Source: an uncultured Pelagibacteraceae bacterium (lineage in GTDB: Bacteria; Pseudomonadota; Alphaproteobacteria; Pelagibacterales; Pelagibacteraceae). From it: 64,000 bases of DNA. The stretch is from positions 142,491 to 206,490 of the forward strand of contig CACOPB010000001.1 of assembly GCA_902628965.1 (NCBI GenBank), in the 5' to 3' direction. Below the pieces are notes generated by a model, which was given only the letters and a program-made list of their open reading frames with translations, was not told the origin of the DNA and ran no database searches. Shown here one piece after another: positions 52,634 through 63,624 of the stretch. Numbering within the stretch: the first letter of the stretch is position 1; each line of letters begins with the position of its first letter. A program made the position numbers and the translations under genes.

Positions 52634-54553
52634 ATGCCGATTATTACATTACCTAACGGAAACAATATTGATTTTCCCAATAAAGTTACTGGACTCGAAG
52701 TAGCTGAAAAAATTAGCAAATCACTAGCTAAACAAGCACTTATAATGAGTGTAGATGGTGAGCTTAAAGATTTATATTTTGAAATAAACAAAGATAGCTC
52801 TGTAAAAATCTTTACTTCAAAAGACCCTGAAGGACTAGAAGTTATTAGGCATGATACAGCCCATATAATGGCCATGGCTGTTCAAGAATTATATCCTGGT
52901 ACTCAAGTAACTATTGGACCAGTAATTGAGAATGGATTTTATTATGATTTTGCTAGAAAGGAACCATTCACAACTGATGATCTAAAAAAGATTGAAAATA
53001 GAATGTCAGAAATAATTGATAAAGATGTGAAAACAAGAAGAGAAGTTTGGCAAAGAGAAAAGGCGATTAGCCATTTCATCAAAATCGGTGAAAAATATAA
53101 AGCTGAAATAATTGAAAGTATTCCAAGAAATGAAGAACTTTCTGTTTATCATCATGGTGACACGTGGTATGATTTATGTAGAGGACCTCATTTATTATCA
53201 TCTGGAAAAATTGGTAAGGCCTATAAATTAATGAAAGTCTCAGGAGCATATTGGAGAGGAGATTCAAATAATGAAATGCTCCAAAGAATTTATGGAACAA
53301 GTTGGGCAAATCAAAAACAATTAGATGATTATTTAAAAAGAATTGAAGAAGCTGAAAAAAGAGATCATAGAAAACTTGGAAAAGAAATGGACCTATTTCA
53401 TTTTAGAGAAGAAAGTCCTGGATCAGTATTTTGGCATGAAAAAGGATGGGCTTTATTTCAGAAATTAATCAACTATATGAGAAGTCGACAAGACGCTGCT
53501 GGTTATAAAGAAGTAAACACTCCAGAAATATTAGATAGACAACTGTGGGAAAAATCTGGGCATTGGGAAAAATATGGAGAAAATATGTATACTTCAGAAA
53601 CACCAGATGAAAAAGTATTTGCAATTAAGCCAATGAATTGTCCAGGACATATTCAGGTATTTAATCAAGGTTTAAAAAGTTATAGAGACCTTCCTTTACG
53701 TATTGCAGAATTTGGAAAAGTACATCGGTATGAACCATCTGGAGCCTTACATGGATTATTAAGGGTAAGAGCATTTACTCAAGATGATGCACATATATTT
53801 TGTTCTGAAGATCAGATCACTAGTGAATGTTTAGAGGTAACTAATTTAATTCTAGATATTTATAAAGACTTAGGCTTCGAGAATGTAATTCTTAAGTATG
53901 CAGATAGACCTGAAGTAAGAGTTGGAGGTGATGAAATTTGGGACAAAGCAGAGGCTTCTTTGCTTGAAGCAGTTAAAGCTTCCAAGTTAGAATATAGTAT
54001 TAATAAGGGTGAGGGAGCATTTTATGGTCCAAAAATTGAATTTGTTTTAAGAGATGCAATTGGTAGAGATTGGCAATGTGGAACATTACAGGTTGATCTA
54101 AACTTACCTGGAAGATTAGATGCATCATATATTGATAAAGATGGAACAAAAAAAACTCCTGTTATGTTACATAGAGCGTTATTTGGTTCTTTAGAAAGAT
54201 TTGTTGGAATTCTAATTGAAAACTATGCAGGAAAATTTCCATTTTGGTTGTCTCCTTTGCAGACAATGGTAATACCTATTTCAGAGGAATTTAATGATTA
54301 CGCAGTTGAAGTATCTAAAAAAATTAAAAATGCAGGCATTAGTTCTGCAGTAGACTTAAAAAATAATAATTTAAATTATAAAATAAGAGATCATTCTTTA
54401 GAAAAAATACCGCTTTTGTTAATTTGTGGTAAAAAAGAAGTTGACTCCAATTCAGTAACGATTAGAAGATTAGATTCTAATAAACAAGAAAATATGGGTA
54501 TAGATAAATTCTTAAAAACATTCTCTGCTTTTAATAAAGCATCATCAAACTAA
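52634..54553 (+). CDS. thrS: Threonine-tRNA ligase
   Basis: ThrRS charges tRNA-Thr and edits serine. The 639-residue protein has the N-terminal TGS domain (about 1-60), the editing domain with RHDTAHIMAMAVQELYPG and YDLCRGPHL (zinc-like H/C residues), the class II core with MNCPGHIQVF and RVRAFTQDDAHIF, and a C-terminal anticodon domain. Length is normal. The ATG follows the glycosyltransferase stop directly. infC begins right after its stop. Confidence 0.98.
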   Translation: MPIITLPNGNNIDFPNKVTGLEVAEKISKSLAKQALIMSVDGELKDLYFEINKDSSVKIFTSKDPEGLEVIRHDTAHIMAMAVQELYPGTQVTIGPVIENGFYYDFARKEPFTTDDLKKIENRMSEIIDKDVKTRREVWQREKAISHFIKIGEKYKAEIIESIPRNEELSVYHHGDTWYDLCRGPHLLSSGKIGKAYKLMKVSGAYWRGDSNNEMLQRIYGTSWANQKQLDDYLKRIEEAEKRDHRKLGKEMDLFHFREESPGSVFWHEKGWALFQKLINYMRSRQDAAGYKEVNTPEILDRQLWEKSGHWEKYGENMYTSETPDEKVFAIKPMNCPGHIQVFNQGLKSYRDLPLRIAEFGKVHRYEPSGALHGLLRVRAFTQDDAHIFCSEDQITSECLEVTNLILDIYKDLGFENVILKYADRPEVRVGGDEIWDKAEASLLEAVKASKLEYSINKGEGAFYGPKIEFVLRDAIGRDWQCGTLQVDLNLPGRLDASYIDKDGTKKTPVMLHRALFGSLERFVGILIENYAGKFPFWLSPLQTMVIPISEEFNDYAVEVSKKIKNAGISSAVDLKNNNLNYKIRDHSLEKIPLLLICGKKEVDSNSVTIRRLDSNKQENMGIDKFLKTFSAFNKASSN

Positions 54554-55099
54554 GTGGCAGATTTCAAACAAAATTATTTTCAAAGAAGAACTAAGGATAG
54601 AGGTCCAAGATCTAATAATAGAATTTCTTCTCCTGATGTACAAGTTATAGCAAGTGATGGAGAAAATCTTGGAGTGATGAATACCAATGAAGCTATTTCC
54701 ATGGCAAAAAATCAAGGTTTAGATTTAATTGAAATAGCACCTAATGCAAACCCTCCCGTATGTAAAATAATGGATATGGGTAAATATAAGTATGATGCTC
54801 AAAAAAAAGCAAATCTTGCAAAGAAAAAACAAAAAATTGTTTCTTTAAAAGAAATAAAAATGCGACCTGTAACTGAAACTCATGATTATGAATTTAAAGT
54901 AAAAAATGCAAAAAAATTTATAGCTAAAGGAGATAAGGTCAAATTCACTATAAGATTTAAAGGTAGAGAGCTTCAGCATTCCCATCTAGGAAATGAACTA
55001 ATGGGTAAAATTAAAGAGGATATGAAGGATATCGGTAAGGTAGAGTTGCATCCCAAGTTTGATGGCAAGCAAATGATCATGGTAATTCAGCCTTTATAA
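54554..55099 (+). CDS. infC: Translation initiation factor IF-3
   Basis: IF-3 keeps ribosomal subunits apart and checks the start codon. The 181-residue protein has the N-domain (NNRISSPDVQVIASDGENLGV, AISMAKNQGLDLIEIAPNANPPVCKIMDMGKYKYD) and C-domain (LKEIKMRPVTETHDYEFKVKNAKKF). The start is a GTG right after the thrS stop (TAAGTG), not the AUU/AUC codon by which E. coli infC is autoregulated. thrS-infC-rpmI-rplT-pheS-pheT is the classical order. Confidence 0.97.
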   Translation: MADFKQNYFQRRTKDRGPRSNNRISSPDVQVIASDGENLGVMNTNEAISMAKNQGLDLIEIAPNANPPVCKIMDMGKYKYDAQKKANLAKKKQKIVSLKEIKMRPVTETHDYEFKVKNAKKFIAKGDKVKFTIRFKGRELQHSHLGNELMGKIKEDMKDIGKVELHPKFDGKQMIMVIQPL

Positions 55100-55112
55100 G
55101 CTTTAATAGAGG

Positions 55113-55141
55113 TTGTAAAATTATATCTTTCTTTGTATAAG
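55113..55141 (+). promoter_or_regulatory. Candidate rpmI promoter inside the infC-rpmI spacer
   Basis: TTGTAA (55113-55118) and TATAAG (55136-55141) have exact 17-bp spacing. The rpmI ATG at 55153 follows 11 bp after the -10, leaving room for only a very short leader, as also seen for rpsT. Both contain a CCGCAG or GCGCAG string between -10 and ATG. Confidence 0.4.
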
Positions 55142-55152
55142 TCCGCAGAATT

Positions 55153-55359
55153 ATGCCAAAACTAAAAACAAAAAGCTCAGCAAAAAAAAGATTTAAAATA
55201 TCTGCAAAGGGTAAAGTTATTTCTGCTCAAGCAGGTAAAAGACATGGCATGATTAAAAGAACGAATTCACAAATAAGAAAACTAAGAGGCACTACAACAT
55301 TGTCCAAGCAAGATGGAAAAATTGTTAAGTCATATATGCCTTACAGCTTAAGAGGTTAA
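55153..55359 (+). CDS. rpmI: 50S ribosomal protein L35
   Basis: L35 is a small, very basic large-subunit protein. The 68-residue sequence [17 protein letters not shown] and the tail [18 protein letters not shown] are typical. It lies between infC and rplT, its standard place, and ends 2 bp before rplT. Confidence 0.97.
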   Translation: MPKLKTKSSAKKRFKISAKGKVISAQAGKRHGMIKRTNSQIRKLRGTTTLSKQDGKIVKSYMPYSLRG

Positions 55360-55361
55360 TA

Positions 55362-55718
55362 ATGGCGAGAGTTAAAAGAGGCGTAACAAGTAAAGCAAAA
55401 CATAAAAAAGTTTTAAAAGCTGTAAAAGGGCAATGGGGCAGGAGAAAAAATACTATTAGAGTTGCTAAGCAGGCTATGGAGAAATCTATGCAATATGCTT
55501 ACAGAGATAGAAGAAATAAGAAAAGAGATTTTAAATCATTGTGGATACAGAGAATCAATGCGGGAGTTAGAGCTGAAGGCTTAACTTATTCAAAATTTAT
55601 CAATGGATTAGGTAAATGTGGTATTGTAATAGACAGAAAAATTCTTGCTGAAATTGCTTATGATAGCCCAGAAGCATTTAAAACAATTGTACAAAAAGCT
55701 CAATCAGCTTTAAATTAA
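55362..55718 (+). CDS. rplT: 50S ribosomal protein L20
   Basis: L20 binds 23S rRNA early in assembly and in E. coli represses its own operon. The 118-residue protein begins [19 protein letters not shown] and contains [23 protein letters not shown], both diagnostic. Start is 2 bp after rpmI. Confidence 0.98.
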   Translation: MARVKRGVTSKAKHKKVLKAVKGQWGRRKNTIRVAKQAMEKSMQYAYRDRRNKKRDFKSLWIQRINAGVRAEGLTYSKFINGLGKCGIVIDRKILAEIAYDSPEAFKTIVQKAQSALN

Positions 55719-55761
55719 TCTTCGCTATTGTTTTTATTTCTTAAGGAAATAATCTACTAAT

Positions 55762-56829
55762 ATGTCAGAGATAAAAAATATTAGAGATCAGTTTATATCA
55801 AAGCTTAAAAATGATTTAGGTATTGATCAAATAAATGAAATCAAAACTGAGCTCTTTGGTAAAAATGGTTTAATATCATCAAAATTTAAAACAATAGGGT
55901 CAATTCCAGAGACTGATAGAAAAAAATTTGCATCAGATTTAAATCAAGCTAAAGAAGAACTTCAGAATTTGATCATTTCTAAAATTAATGAGATAGAGGG
56001 AAAAAAAATAAACGAAAAATTAGAAAAAGAAAAAGTTGATATAACTTTACCTGAAAGACCATTCGTTAGAGGAAAAGTTCATCCAGTCTCACAAACTATT
56101 GATGAAATTTCATCTATTTTTTCTGAAATAGGATTTAGTGTTGAGGAAGGTCCTGATGTTGAAAATGAATATAACAACTTCACTGCTTTAAACACACCTG
56201 ACAATCATCCAGCAAGAGATATGCATGATACATTTTACTTGGATGAAAACAAAGAGGTTTTATTACGAACTCATACCTCACCAGTTCAAATCAGAACCAT
56301 GCTAAATGACAAGCCTCCATTTAAGATTATTGCTCCTGGTAGGACTTATAGATCTGATAGTGATCAAACACACGCACCAATGTTTCATCAAGTAGAAGGT
56401 TTGCATATTGATACAAATATTAATATGGGGCATTTGAAAGGATGTTTGAATTATTTTATTAAAGAATTTTTTGAAGTCGAAAAAATTAAAATGAGATTTA
56501 GGCCCAGTCATTTTCCATTCACAGAACCCTCTGCTGAAGTAGATATTGGCTATGAGATAAAAGATGGCAAAATAATAATTGGAGAGGGAGATAAGTGGCT
56601 AGAAATTTTAGGCTGTGGCATGGTGCATCCTAATGTCTTGAGAAATGTAAAAGTAGATCCTTATAAATATCAAGGATATGCCTTTGGCATAGGTATAGAC
56701 CGATTAGCAATGCTTAAATACGGCATTAATGATTTAAGAGCATTTTTTGATTGTGACTACAGATGGCTTAATCATTTTGGTTTTGATCCACTTGATGTTC
56801 CTTCAAATTACAGAGGTTTAAGCAGATGA
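55762..56829 (+). CDS. pheS: Phenylalanine-tRNA ligase alpha subunit
   Basis: PheS forms the catalytic half of the alpha2-beta2 synthetase. The 355-residue protein has an N-terminal coiled-coil region and the class II core: [42 protein letters not shown] and [15 protein letters not shown] ending ([16 protein letters not shown]). AAGGAAAT precedes the start. It overlaps pheT by 4 bp (ATGA). Confidence 0.98.
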   Translation: MSEIKNIRDQFISKLKNDLGIDQINEIKTELFGKNGLISSKFKTIGSIPETDRKKFASDLNQAKEELQNLIISKINEIEGKKINEKLEKEKVDITLPERPFVRGKVHPVSQTIDEISSIFSEIGFSVEEGPDVENEYNNFTALNTPDNHPARDMHDTFYLDENKEVLLRTHTSPVQIRTMLNDKPPFKIIAPGRTYRSDSDQTHAPMFHQVEGLHIDTNINMGHLKGCLNYFIKEFFEVEKIKMRFRPSHFPFTEPSAEVDIGYEIKDGKIIIGEGDKWLEILGCGMVHPNVLRNVKVDPYKYQGYAFGIGIDRLAMLKYGINDLRAFFDCDYRWLNHFGFDPLDVPSNYRGLSR

Positions 56830-59234
56830 AGATTACATATGATTGGTTAAAAGATCATTTAAAAATAAGTGCTAGGGAAGACAAACTTCTTGAGAAACTA
56901 ACAGACATAGGTCTTGAAGTTGAGAGTATAGAAAATTTATCAGAAGGATTAGATTTATTTAAGGTAGCAAAAATTATAAAAACAGAGAAACATCCTAATG
57001 CAGATAGACTTAAAGTTTGTGATGTTGATATTGGTAATAAAGAAATCAAAAAAGTTGTTTGTGGTGCTGCAAATGCAAGAAAGGGCCTTCTTACTATATA
57101 TGCCCCACCAGGCGCAATAATTCCAAAAAACAAAACTAAACTTGTTGTGGCTAAAATAAGAGATGTTACATCGTATGGAATGCTCTGTTCTGAATCTGAG
57201 TTGAATTTATCAGACGAAAGTGATGGGATCACTGAATTGTCTTCATCAAAATATGCAAAAAATATTGGAAAAAGTTATTTTTCTAAAGCAAGTTCTAATC
57301 TTATCGATTTATCAATTACACCAAATAGACCAGACTGTCTTGGTGTTAGGGGGATCGCGAGAGATTTATCAGCCGCAGGTTTTGGAAATTTAAAACCAGA
57401 AAAAGATAAAAAAATTAAATCTAATAAAAAACAAACCTTAAAAGTAAAAATAACAAAAGAAAAAAATCAAGGCTGTTTATCTTTCGGTAGTTGCTTGATA
57501 ACTAATGTCAAAAATACAGAAAGTCCTCAATGGTTGAAAGATAAATTAATTTCTATAGGTCAAAAACCAATATCTGCAATTGTAGACATTACGAATTATG
57601 TCATGATTGATATTAATCGTCCTTTGCATGCATACGATGCTGATAAAATTGATAAGGGAATAATTGTTAGAAATTCAAAATCAGGAGAAGAATTTACTGC
57701 CCTAGATAATAAAAATTATAAACTGGATGATGGAATGTGTGTAATAAGTGACAACAAAGGTGTCTTAGGTTTAGGAGGAATTATTGGAGGAACAAGATCT
57801 GGTACAGAGTTAGATACAAAAAATGTTTTATTAGAGTCGGCTTATTTTGATCCAAGATCAATTAGAAAAACAGCTAAAAAATTGAATATCGATACAGATG
57901 CTAAATTTAGATTTGAAAGAGGTATTGATCAGTTATCAATCGAAATTGGATTAAATAAAGCAGCTTTTTTAATTAAGGAAATTTGTGGTGGTGAAATTAG
58001 TAAAATAGATATTCAAAAAATTGAAACTTATAAAAACAAAGTAATAAAATTTGAACCAAAAACATTCGAAAAAATTACTGGTTTTAAAATTTCAACCAAA
58101 GAAATGATAATCATTTTAGAAAAGCTTGGTTTCAAATTAAAAAAAGAAAAAAAATTATTTAAATTATCAGTTCCATCTTGGAGACCAGATATTGTTCAAG
58201 AAATTGATATAGTTGAGGAACTTGTAAGAATTAGTGGCTATGAAAAAATAAAAATAGAAAATCCTATTAAAGAAAGATCAAAAAATACCTTAAATCCAAC
58301 TCAAAAGTTATTTCATTTTCTTCAAAGGGCAGTAGCATCCAAAGGGTATTTGGAAGCAATTACATGGTCTTTTACAGACTCTAAATATAATGACCATTTT
58401 AAAGAAGCCAGTAAAGAAATAAAAATTGTAAATCCAATTAGCTCTGAATTGGGAGTATTAAGAAATTCTATTTTTTCAAATTTAGCAATGTATATGAGCA
58501 AAAACTTAGATAGAGGAATTAAAGATTTATCAATATTTGAAATAGGTCCAATATTTTATGGTTCAAAACCTGGAGAACAGAATACAGTTGTTTGTGGTTT
58601 GTCAGCTGGAAAAAAATCTAGACTTTCATGGATTGAAAAAGAAAGAAATATAGACGTTTTTGATATTAAAAGAGATGTTATACAAACTTTGGTAGAAGCT
58701 GGTTATGACTCAGAAAAATTTTATATTGATGATGAAAGCCCTAATTATTATCATCCAGGAAAATCAGGTAGATTATTCTTAAATAAGGGAAAAGATAAGG
58801 TAGCTGCATATTTTGGTGAGATTCATCCAAACATTATCAAAACGTTAGATATTAAAACAGAGTCTTTAATAGGATTCGAAATATTTCTAGATAATTTAAA
58901 ATTGCCAAAAAAACCTTTAAAAAATCAAAAAACAAAATATTCAGTATCTGACTTTCAAAAATCAGAGAGAGATTTTGCATTTATTGTTGATAAAAAAATA
59001 AGTGTACAAGATTTAGTAAGTGTCATATCAAATATTGATAAAAATTTAATTTCAAACATTAAAGTATTTGACGTTTACGCGGGAGAAAATATTCCTGAAA
59101 ATAAAAAATCAGTTGCTATAAGTGTTACTATTCAATCATCAGAAAAAACATTAACAGATAATGATTTAGAGAAAATTAATAATTTGATAATAGAAACAGT
59201 TGAAAATAAAACTGGTGCTAAAATCCGTTCCTAA
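56826..59234 (+). CDS. pheT: Phenylalanine-tRNA ligase beta subunit
   Basis: The beta subunit carries tRNA-binding and editing domains. The 802-residue protein shows the N-terminal EMAP-like tRNA-binding domain ([25 protein letters not shown]), the B5 and B3/4 regions ([17 protein letters not shown]), the pseudo-catalytic core (RRP-like [19 protein letters not shown]) and the C-terminal anticodon-binding domain ([11 protein letters not shown]). Full length. Confidence 0.98.
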   Translation: MKITYDWLKDHLKISAREDKLLEKLTDIGLEVESIENLSEGLDLFKVAKIIKTEKHPNADRLKVCDVDIGNKEIKKVVCGAANARKGLLTIYAPPGAIIPKNKTKLVVAKIRDVTSYGMLCSESELNLSDESDGITELSSSKYAKNIGKSYFSKASSNLIDLSITPNRPDCLGVRGIARDLSAAGFGNLKPEKDKKIKSNKKQTLKVKITKEKNQGCLSFGSCLITNVKNTESPQWLKDKLISIGQKPISAIVDITNYVMIDINRPLHAYDADKIDKGIIVRNSKSGEEFTALDNKNYKLDDGMCVISDNKGVLGLGGIIGGTRSGTELDTKNVLLESAYFDPRSIRKTAKKLNIDTDAKFRFERGIDQLSIEIGLNKAAFLIKEICGGEISKIDIQKIETYKNKVIKFEPKTFEKITGFKISTKEMIIILEKLGFKLKKEKKLFKLSVPSWRPDIVQEIDIVEELVRISGYEKIKIENPIKERSKNTLNPTQKLFHFLQRAVASKGYLEAITWSFTDSKYNDHFKEASKEIKIVNPISSELGVLRNSIFSNLAMYMSKNLDRGIKDLSIFEIGPIFYGSKPGEQNTVVCGLSAGKKSRLSWIEKERNIDVFDIKRDVIQTLVEAGYDSEKFYIDDESPNYYHPGKSGRLFLNKGKDKVAAYFGEIHPNIIKTLDIKTESLIGFEIFLDNLKLPKKPLKNQKTKYSVSDFQKSERDFAFIVDKKISVQDLVSVISNIDKNLISNIKVFDVYAGENIPENKKSVAISVTIQSSEKTLTDNDLEKINNLIIETVENKTGAKIRS

Positions 59235-59242
59235 AAAAAATA

Positions 59243-61051
59243 ATGAGTACAATTGATAATATAAGAAATTTTGCAATAATTGCGCATATTGATCATGGAA
59301 AATCTACTATAGCTGATAGAATTATTCATAGTTGCGGTGGATTAACTGAGAGAGAGATGAAGGCTCAAGTTTTGGATTCTATGGATATTGAACGTGAAAG
59401 AGGGATCACAATCAAAGCTCAAACCGTAAAATTAAATTACAAAGCTAAAAATGGAAAAAATTATATTTTAAATATTATTGATACCCCAGGCCATGTTGAT
59501 TTCAGTTACGAAGTAAGTAGATCGTTATATGCATGTGAAGGTTCAATTTTAATTGTAGATAGTACTCAAGGTGTAGAAGCTCAAACCTTAGCAAACGTTT
59601 ATCAAGCGCTTGATACTAATCATGAAATTGTACCTGTTTTAAATAAGGTAGATTTGCCAGCTTCAGATCTAGATAGAACAAAAAAACAAATCGAGGATGT
59701 TATAGGAATTGATACTGAAAATGCAATTCCATGTTCAGGTAAAACTGGAGAAGGAATAGAAGATATTTTAGAGCAAATTATTACAACTTTACCAGCTCCA
59801 AAAGGAGAAAGTTCCGCAGATCTAAAATGTCTATTGGTTGATAGTTGGTACGATACGTATCTAGGAGTAGTAATTTTAGTTAGAGTGATAGATGGCAAAC
59901 TTTCAAAACACATGAAAATAAAAATGATGTCTACCAATCAAGAGTATATTGTTGAAAAAGTTGGGGTTTTTACACCAAAGCCAGTAGATATAAATGAACT
60001 AAAAACAGGTGAAATTGGATTTATTACAACAGGAATTAAAGTTTTGTCTGAAACAAAAGTTGGAGATACGATTTGTGATGCTTCAAAACCTTTAAAAAAT
60101 GCTTTGCCAGGATTTAAACCAAGTAAGCCGGTGGTTTTTTGTGGGCTGTTTCCAGTAGATAGTTCTGAGTTTCAAAAACTTAAAGACGGTCTAGCTAAAT
60201 TACAATTGAATGATGCAAGTTTTTCATTTGAGCCAGAGTCATCATCTGCTTTAGGTTTGGGCTTTAGATGTGGATTTTTAGGATTACTTCATTTGGAAAT
60301 AGTGACAGAAAGACTAGAAAGAGAATTTGATGTTAATTTATTAACAACTACACCTGGTGTTGTTTACAAAGTTCACCTTAATAATGGAAACATAATTGAT
60401 CTTCAAAATCCTTCAAGTTTACCTGATCCAACTGTAATAAAATATATTGAAGAACCATGGATAAAAGCAACAATCATTACTCCTGATCAATATTTAGGCT
60501 CAATAATTAAAATGTGTCAGGACAAAAGAGGAATTCAAACTAATTTAAGTTATTCAGGTAATAGAGCTGTAGTGAATTACGAGTTACCATTGAATGAAGT
60601 TGTTTTTGATTTTAATGATAGACTAAAATCAATGACCAGCGGTTATGCAAGTTTTGATTTTGAAATAATTGAACATAGAGAGGGAGATTTAGTAAAGCTC
60701 GGAATATTAGTAAATGGTGAACCAGTTGACGCTCTTGCAATGATGATACATAAAGATTTTGCCCAAAAAACAGGGAGAGAAGTCTGTGAAAAACTTAAAG
60801 ATTTAATTCCACGACATAATTTTATGATTCCAGTTCAAGCTGCGATAGGAGGTAAAATTATTGCTAGAGAAACAATTAAAGGTTTTAAAAAAGATGTACT
60901 GACTAAAATACATGGTGGTGGTGCAACTGATAGAAAAAGAAAACTTTTAGAAAAACAAAAAAAAGGTAAAGCAAGATCGAAACAATTTGGTAGAGTTGAA
61001 ATACCACAGGAAGCTTTTATAGGGGTATTAAAAATTAGTAAGGAAAAATAA
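59243..61051 (+). CDS. lepA: Elongation factor 4 (LepA)
   Basis: LepA is a ribosome-binding GTPase related to EF-G. The 602-residue protein has G motifs AHIDHGKST, the switch region [29 protein letters not shown] and NKVDLP. The LepA-specific C-terminus ([36 protein letters not shown]; described here by its ends) confirms the assignment over EF-G. Its stop is followed after 19 bp by the FkbM-type gene. Confidence 0.98.
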   Translation: MSTIDNIRNFAIIAHIDHGKSTIADRIIHSCGGLTEREMKAQVLDSMDIERERGITIKAQTVKLNYKAKNGKNYILNIIDTPGHVDFSYEVSRSLYACEGSILIVDSTQGVEAQTLANVYQALDTNHEIVPVLNKVDLPASDLDRTKKQIEDVIGIDTENAIPCSGKTGEGIEDILEQIITTLPAPKGESSADLKCLLVDSWYDTYLGVVILVRVIDGKLSKHMKIKMMSTNQEYIVEKVGVFTPKPVDINELKTGEIGFITTGIKVLSETKVGDTICDASKPLKNALPGFKPSKPVVFCGLFPVDSSEFQKLKDGLAKLQLNDASFSFEPESSSALGLGFRCGFLGLLHLEIVTERLEREFDVNLLTTTPGVVYKVHLNNGNIIDLQNPSSLPDPTVIKYIEEPWIKATIITPDQYLGSIIKMCQDKRGIQTNLSYSGNRAVVNYELPLNEVVFDFNDRLKSMTSGYASFDFEIIEHREGDLVKLGILVNGEPVDALAMMIHKDFAQKTGREVCEKLKDLIPRHNFMIPVQAAIGGKIIARETIKGFKKDVLTKIHGGGATDRKRKLLEKQKKGKARSKQFGRVEIPQEAFIGVLKISKEK

Positions 61052-61070
61052 AATAAAAAAAGGAAAAAAT

Positions 61071-61766
61071 TTGAAATTTAGACAAAATCAATTTTTTTAT
61101 TGGCTTTATAAAATCCAAAAGATTTATAAAAATAAAAAGCCAAATTCACATTATGCTGAATTTGCTGAAGACGTAATGGTAAGCAGAATATTAAAAAAAA
61201 TTAAAAAAGGGTTTTATATAGATATAGGCGCATATCATCCCTACAAAGGTTCTTTAACTTATAGTTTATATAGCAGAAAATGGAATGGGATGAATTTAGA
61301 CATAAGTAGATCATCAATTGATCTTTTCAACATGGCAAGACCAAATGACATAAATATTAATTGTGCGGTCAGTGATTTTAATGGTGAAACTTATTATTAT
61401 GAAAATTCACCAATTAACCAACAAAATTCATTAATTTCACTTCATGATAAACAAAAAAAAATTAAAACTCAAAGCTATAAATTAAGTGAAATTCTGAAAA
61501 TGAAAAATATTAAAAGTGTTGACTATATAAATATAGATACAGAAGGAAATGAACTTGAAGTATTAATGGGAATTGATTTTGGAAAGATTAATCCATTTCT
61601 TTTTACGATAGAAGATAATTCATTTGATCTAAATAATGAAATTAAAAAGAAAAAAATAACTTTTTTAAAAGAAAAAAATTATGAATTAATAAATATAATT
61701 GGTGTAACAATGTTTTTTGTCAAAAAAAACTCTGTTCATGAAATTATTGACTTAATTAAAATCTAA
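61071..61766 (+). CDS. FkbM-family methyltransferase
   Basis: The 231-residue protein has the FkbM pattern: FAEDVMVSRIL, the SAM-binding loop GFYIDIGAYHPYKGSLT, NLDISRSSIDLF, and VDYINIDTEGNELEVLMGIDF, where the last motif is the family hallmark. Such enzymes methylate sugars in glycans or other small molecules. The start is TTG at 61071, with AAAGGA 7-12 bp upstream, and no closer ATG preserves the N-terminus. It opens a stretch of glycan genes after lepA. Confidence 0.85.
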   Translation: MKFRQNQFFYWLYKIQKIYKNKKPNSHYAEFAEDVMVSRILKKIKKGFYIDIGAYHPYKGSLTYSLYSRKWNGMNLDISRSSIDLFNMARPNDININCAVSDFNGETYYYENSPINQQNSLISLHDKQKKIKTQSYKLSEILKMKNIKSVDYINIDTEGNELEVLMGIDFGKINPFLFTIEDNSFDLNNEIKKKKITFLKEKNYELINIIGVTMFFVKKNSVHEIIDLIKI

Positions 61767-61786
61767 AAATAAAAAAAAAACTATAT

Positions 61787-62626
61787 ATGTTATCATCAGA
61801 CTTCACATTTATTATAACTACTTTTAGAAGCGGAAGTGTTATTGATGATTGTCTAAAAGATTTACCAAAACAAACTAGAAAAATAGTTATAGAAAATTCT
61901 GGTGATGTTGATCTAAAAAAAAAAATAGAAAAAAATTATAGTAATACTGAATGTGTTATTATGACAGAAAATTTTGGCTATGGAAAAGCAAATAACTTTG
62001 GAATTTTGAAATCAACTACAGATTATATTTTTATTATCAATCCAGACACTAAACTTAAAAATGAAAGTTTTGAAAAAATTGTTTCTATCTTAAAAGATAA
62101 AGATTTTGCTATTGCAGCTCCACAGATAGTTGAAAAAGATAAAGTTTATAAACAAAACAAAGATAACGTTGAAGTTAAAAAAGTCGATCATGTTCCTGGA
62201 ATGGCAATGATATTAAATAAAAAAAAATTTAAAGGTGAGTATTTTGATGAAAATTTTTTTCTATACCTAGAAGAAATAGATTTATGTAAAAGAATCATAG
62301 ATCAAGGAGATAATATTCTAGAGATTAATGTAGAGGTTAATCATTTAGGAAATCAGTCTCATGGTGGTTATGATTTAGAGATGGAAAAGTCAAGAAATTG
62401 GCACTGGATGTGGTCAAATTTTTATTATTACAAGAAACATAATAATTATTTCTATAGTTTTTTGAAAACTTTGCCTAATTTTATAAGCTCTGGATTTAAA
62501 TTTACCTATTATTATATTTTTAATAATGAGAAAAAAAAATGGCAATATAAGATGAGATTTCTAGGTCTTTTGAATTCCTATATGTTAAAAAAATCTTTTT
62601 ACAGACCATATAATAATAAAAACTAA
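61787..62626 (+). CDS. Family 2 glycosyltransferase
   Basis: The 279-residue GT-A protein has FIITTFRSGSVIDDCLKDL at the N-terminus, TENFGYGKANNFGI, and the metal-binding NPDTKL motif near residue 86. It also has a WxxG-less middle with HVPGMAMILNKKKF and FFLYLEEIDLCKRI, typical of rhamnosyltransferase-like GT2 enzymes (WbbL group). It probably extends an O-antigen-like glycan. Its stop overlaps the epimerase stop by 4 nt (CTAA). Confidence 0.87.
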   Translation: MLSSDFTFIITTFRSGSVIDDCLKDLPKQTRKIVIENSGDVDLKKKIEKNYSNTECVIMTENFGYGKANNFGILKSTTDYIFIINPDTKLKNESFEKIVSILKDKDFAIAAPQIVEKDKVYKQNKDNVEVKKVDHVPGMAMILNKKKFKGEYFDENFFLYLEEIDLCKRIIDQGDNILEINVEVNHLGNQSHGGYDLEMEKSRNWHWMWSNFYYYKKHNNYFYSFLKTLPNFISSGFKFTYYYIFNNEKKKWQYKMRFLGLLNSYMLKKSFYRPYNNKN

Positions 62627-63624
62627 ATTTTTTTTAATTTCCAAGTTTCAGGTGTAAGGTGATTATCTATTTCTATAGGTAAATTATAATTAAATTTTTT
62701 TATTCCTCTTTTTTTAATAAATTCAGTAGTGAATTTTATAGAGTCTTTTAATGATGTTTTAGTCTCATAGCCTAACAATTTTCTAGCCTTGTCTGAACTA
62801 CAAGAAGCGAATTTTACCTCTTTTGGTCTATCTTTTACAAATATAGGATGGCCATTATATCCAGTTTCATTTGCAACAAGTTTTGATAGTTCTAAAACCG
62901 TTGTTGTTTCTTCGTCAGGACCTATGTTTACAATTTCCTTATTTATATTCTTGTCTAATGCAAGTTTTTCCAAACAAAAAATTACATCATCTATATATGA
63001 AAAGCATCTTTGTTGCATACCATCACCATAAATTATTGATGGTTCACCTTGTAAATTTCTATTGATGAAAATCGACATTACATTTCTAAATGGATCATCA
63101 TATTTTTGATTTGGACCAACAATATTATGAGGAACCGCAATATTAAAATTCATGCCGTGAACTTCTGATAAAAGTTTTAGTGTATCTTCTGAAGCAACTT
63201 TTGCTATTCCGTAAGGATCCTCAGGTTTAGCAGGCATACTTTCCTTAAATGGTGTTTGTTGATTTCCATATCTTGCCATTGACGAACAAAAAATAAATTT
63301 TTTAACTTTATTCACAATACTTGCAGTTATTACGGAGGTACTAGCTTGGTATATATTTTTAGTAATGAAGTTTGGTGAAAAAACAGATAATCCTTCATGT
63401 GCAGTAGCCGCACAATGGTATACAATATCAATACCTTCAAGATTTTTTACCATTTGATTGTAATCGCAACAATCTGTTTTATAAAATTTAATATTTTTTG
63501 GAAGATTTTCTAATTCTCCTAATATTAAATTATCATTTCCAAAGATCTCATGTCCTAAATTTTGTAATCTTTTTGCAAGGTGACTTCCCAGAAATCCAGC
63601 TATACCTGTAATAAATATTTTCAT
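62623..63624 (-). CDS. NAD-dependent sugar epimerase/dehydratase
   Basis: The 333-residue extended SDR has the nucleotide loop ITGIAGFLGSHLAKRL at the N-terminus, VYHCAATAHEG, CSSMARYGN and the catalytic Y-x3-K in DPYGIAKVASE. The pattern is close to UDP-glucose 4-epimerase or UDP-glucuronate epimerase families; the sugar cannot be fixed. Its ATG overlaps the stop of the upstream GT17-like gene by 4 bp, so the two form one minus-strand operon. Confidence 0.88.
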   Translation of the reverse strand: MKIFITGIAGFLGSHLAKRLQNLGHEIFGNDNLILGELENLPKNIKFYKTDCCDYNQMVKNLEGIDIVYHCAATAHEGLSVFSPNFITKNIYQASTSVITASIVNKVKKFIFCSSMARYGNQQTPFKESMPAKPEDPYGIAKVASEDTLKLLSEVHGMNFNIAVPHNIVGPNQKYDDPFRNVMSIFINRNLQGEPSIIYGDGMQQRCFSYIDDVIFCLEKLALDKNINKEIVNIGPDEETTTVLELSKLVANETGYNGHPIFVKDRPKEVKFASCSSDKARKLLGYETKTSLKDSIKFTTEFIKKRGIKKFNYNLPIEIDNHLTPETWKLKKI

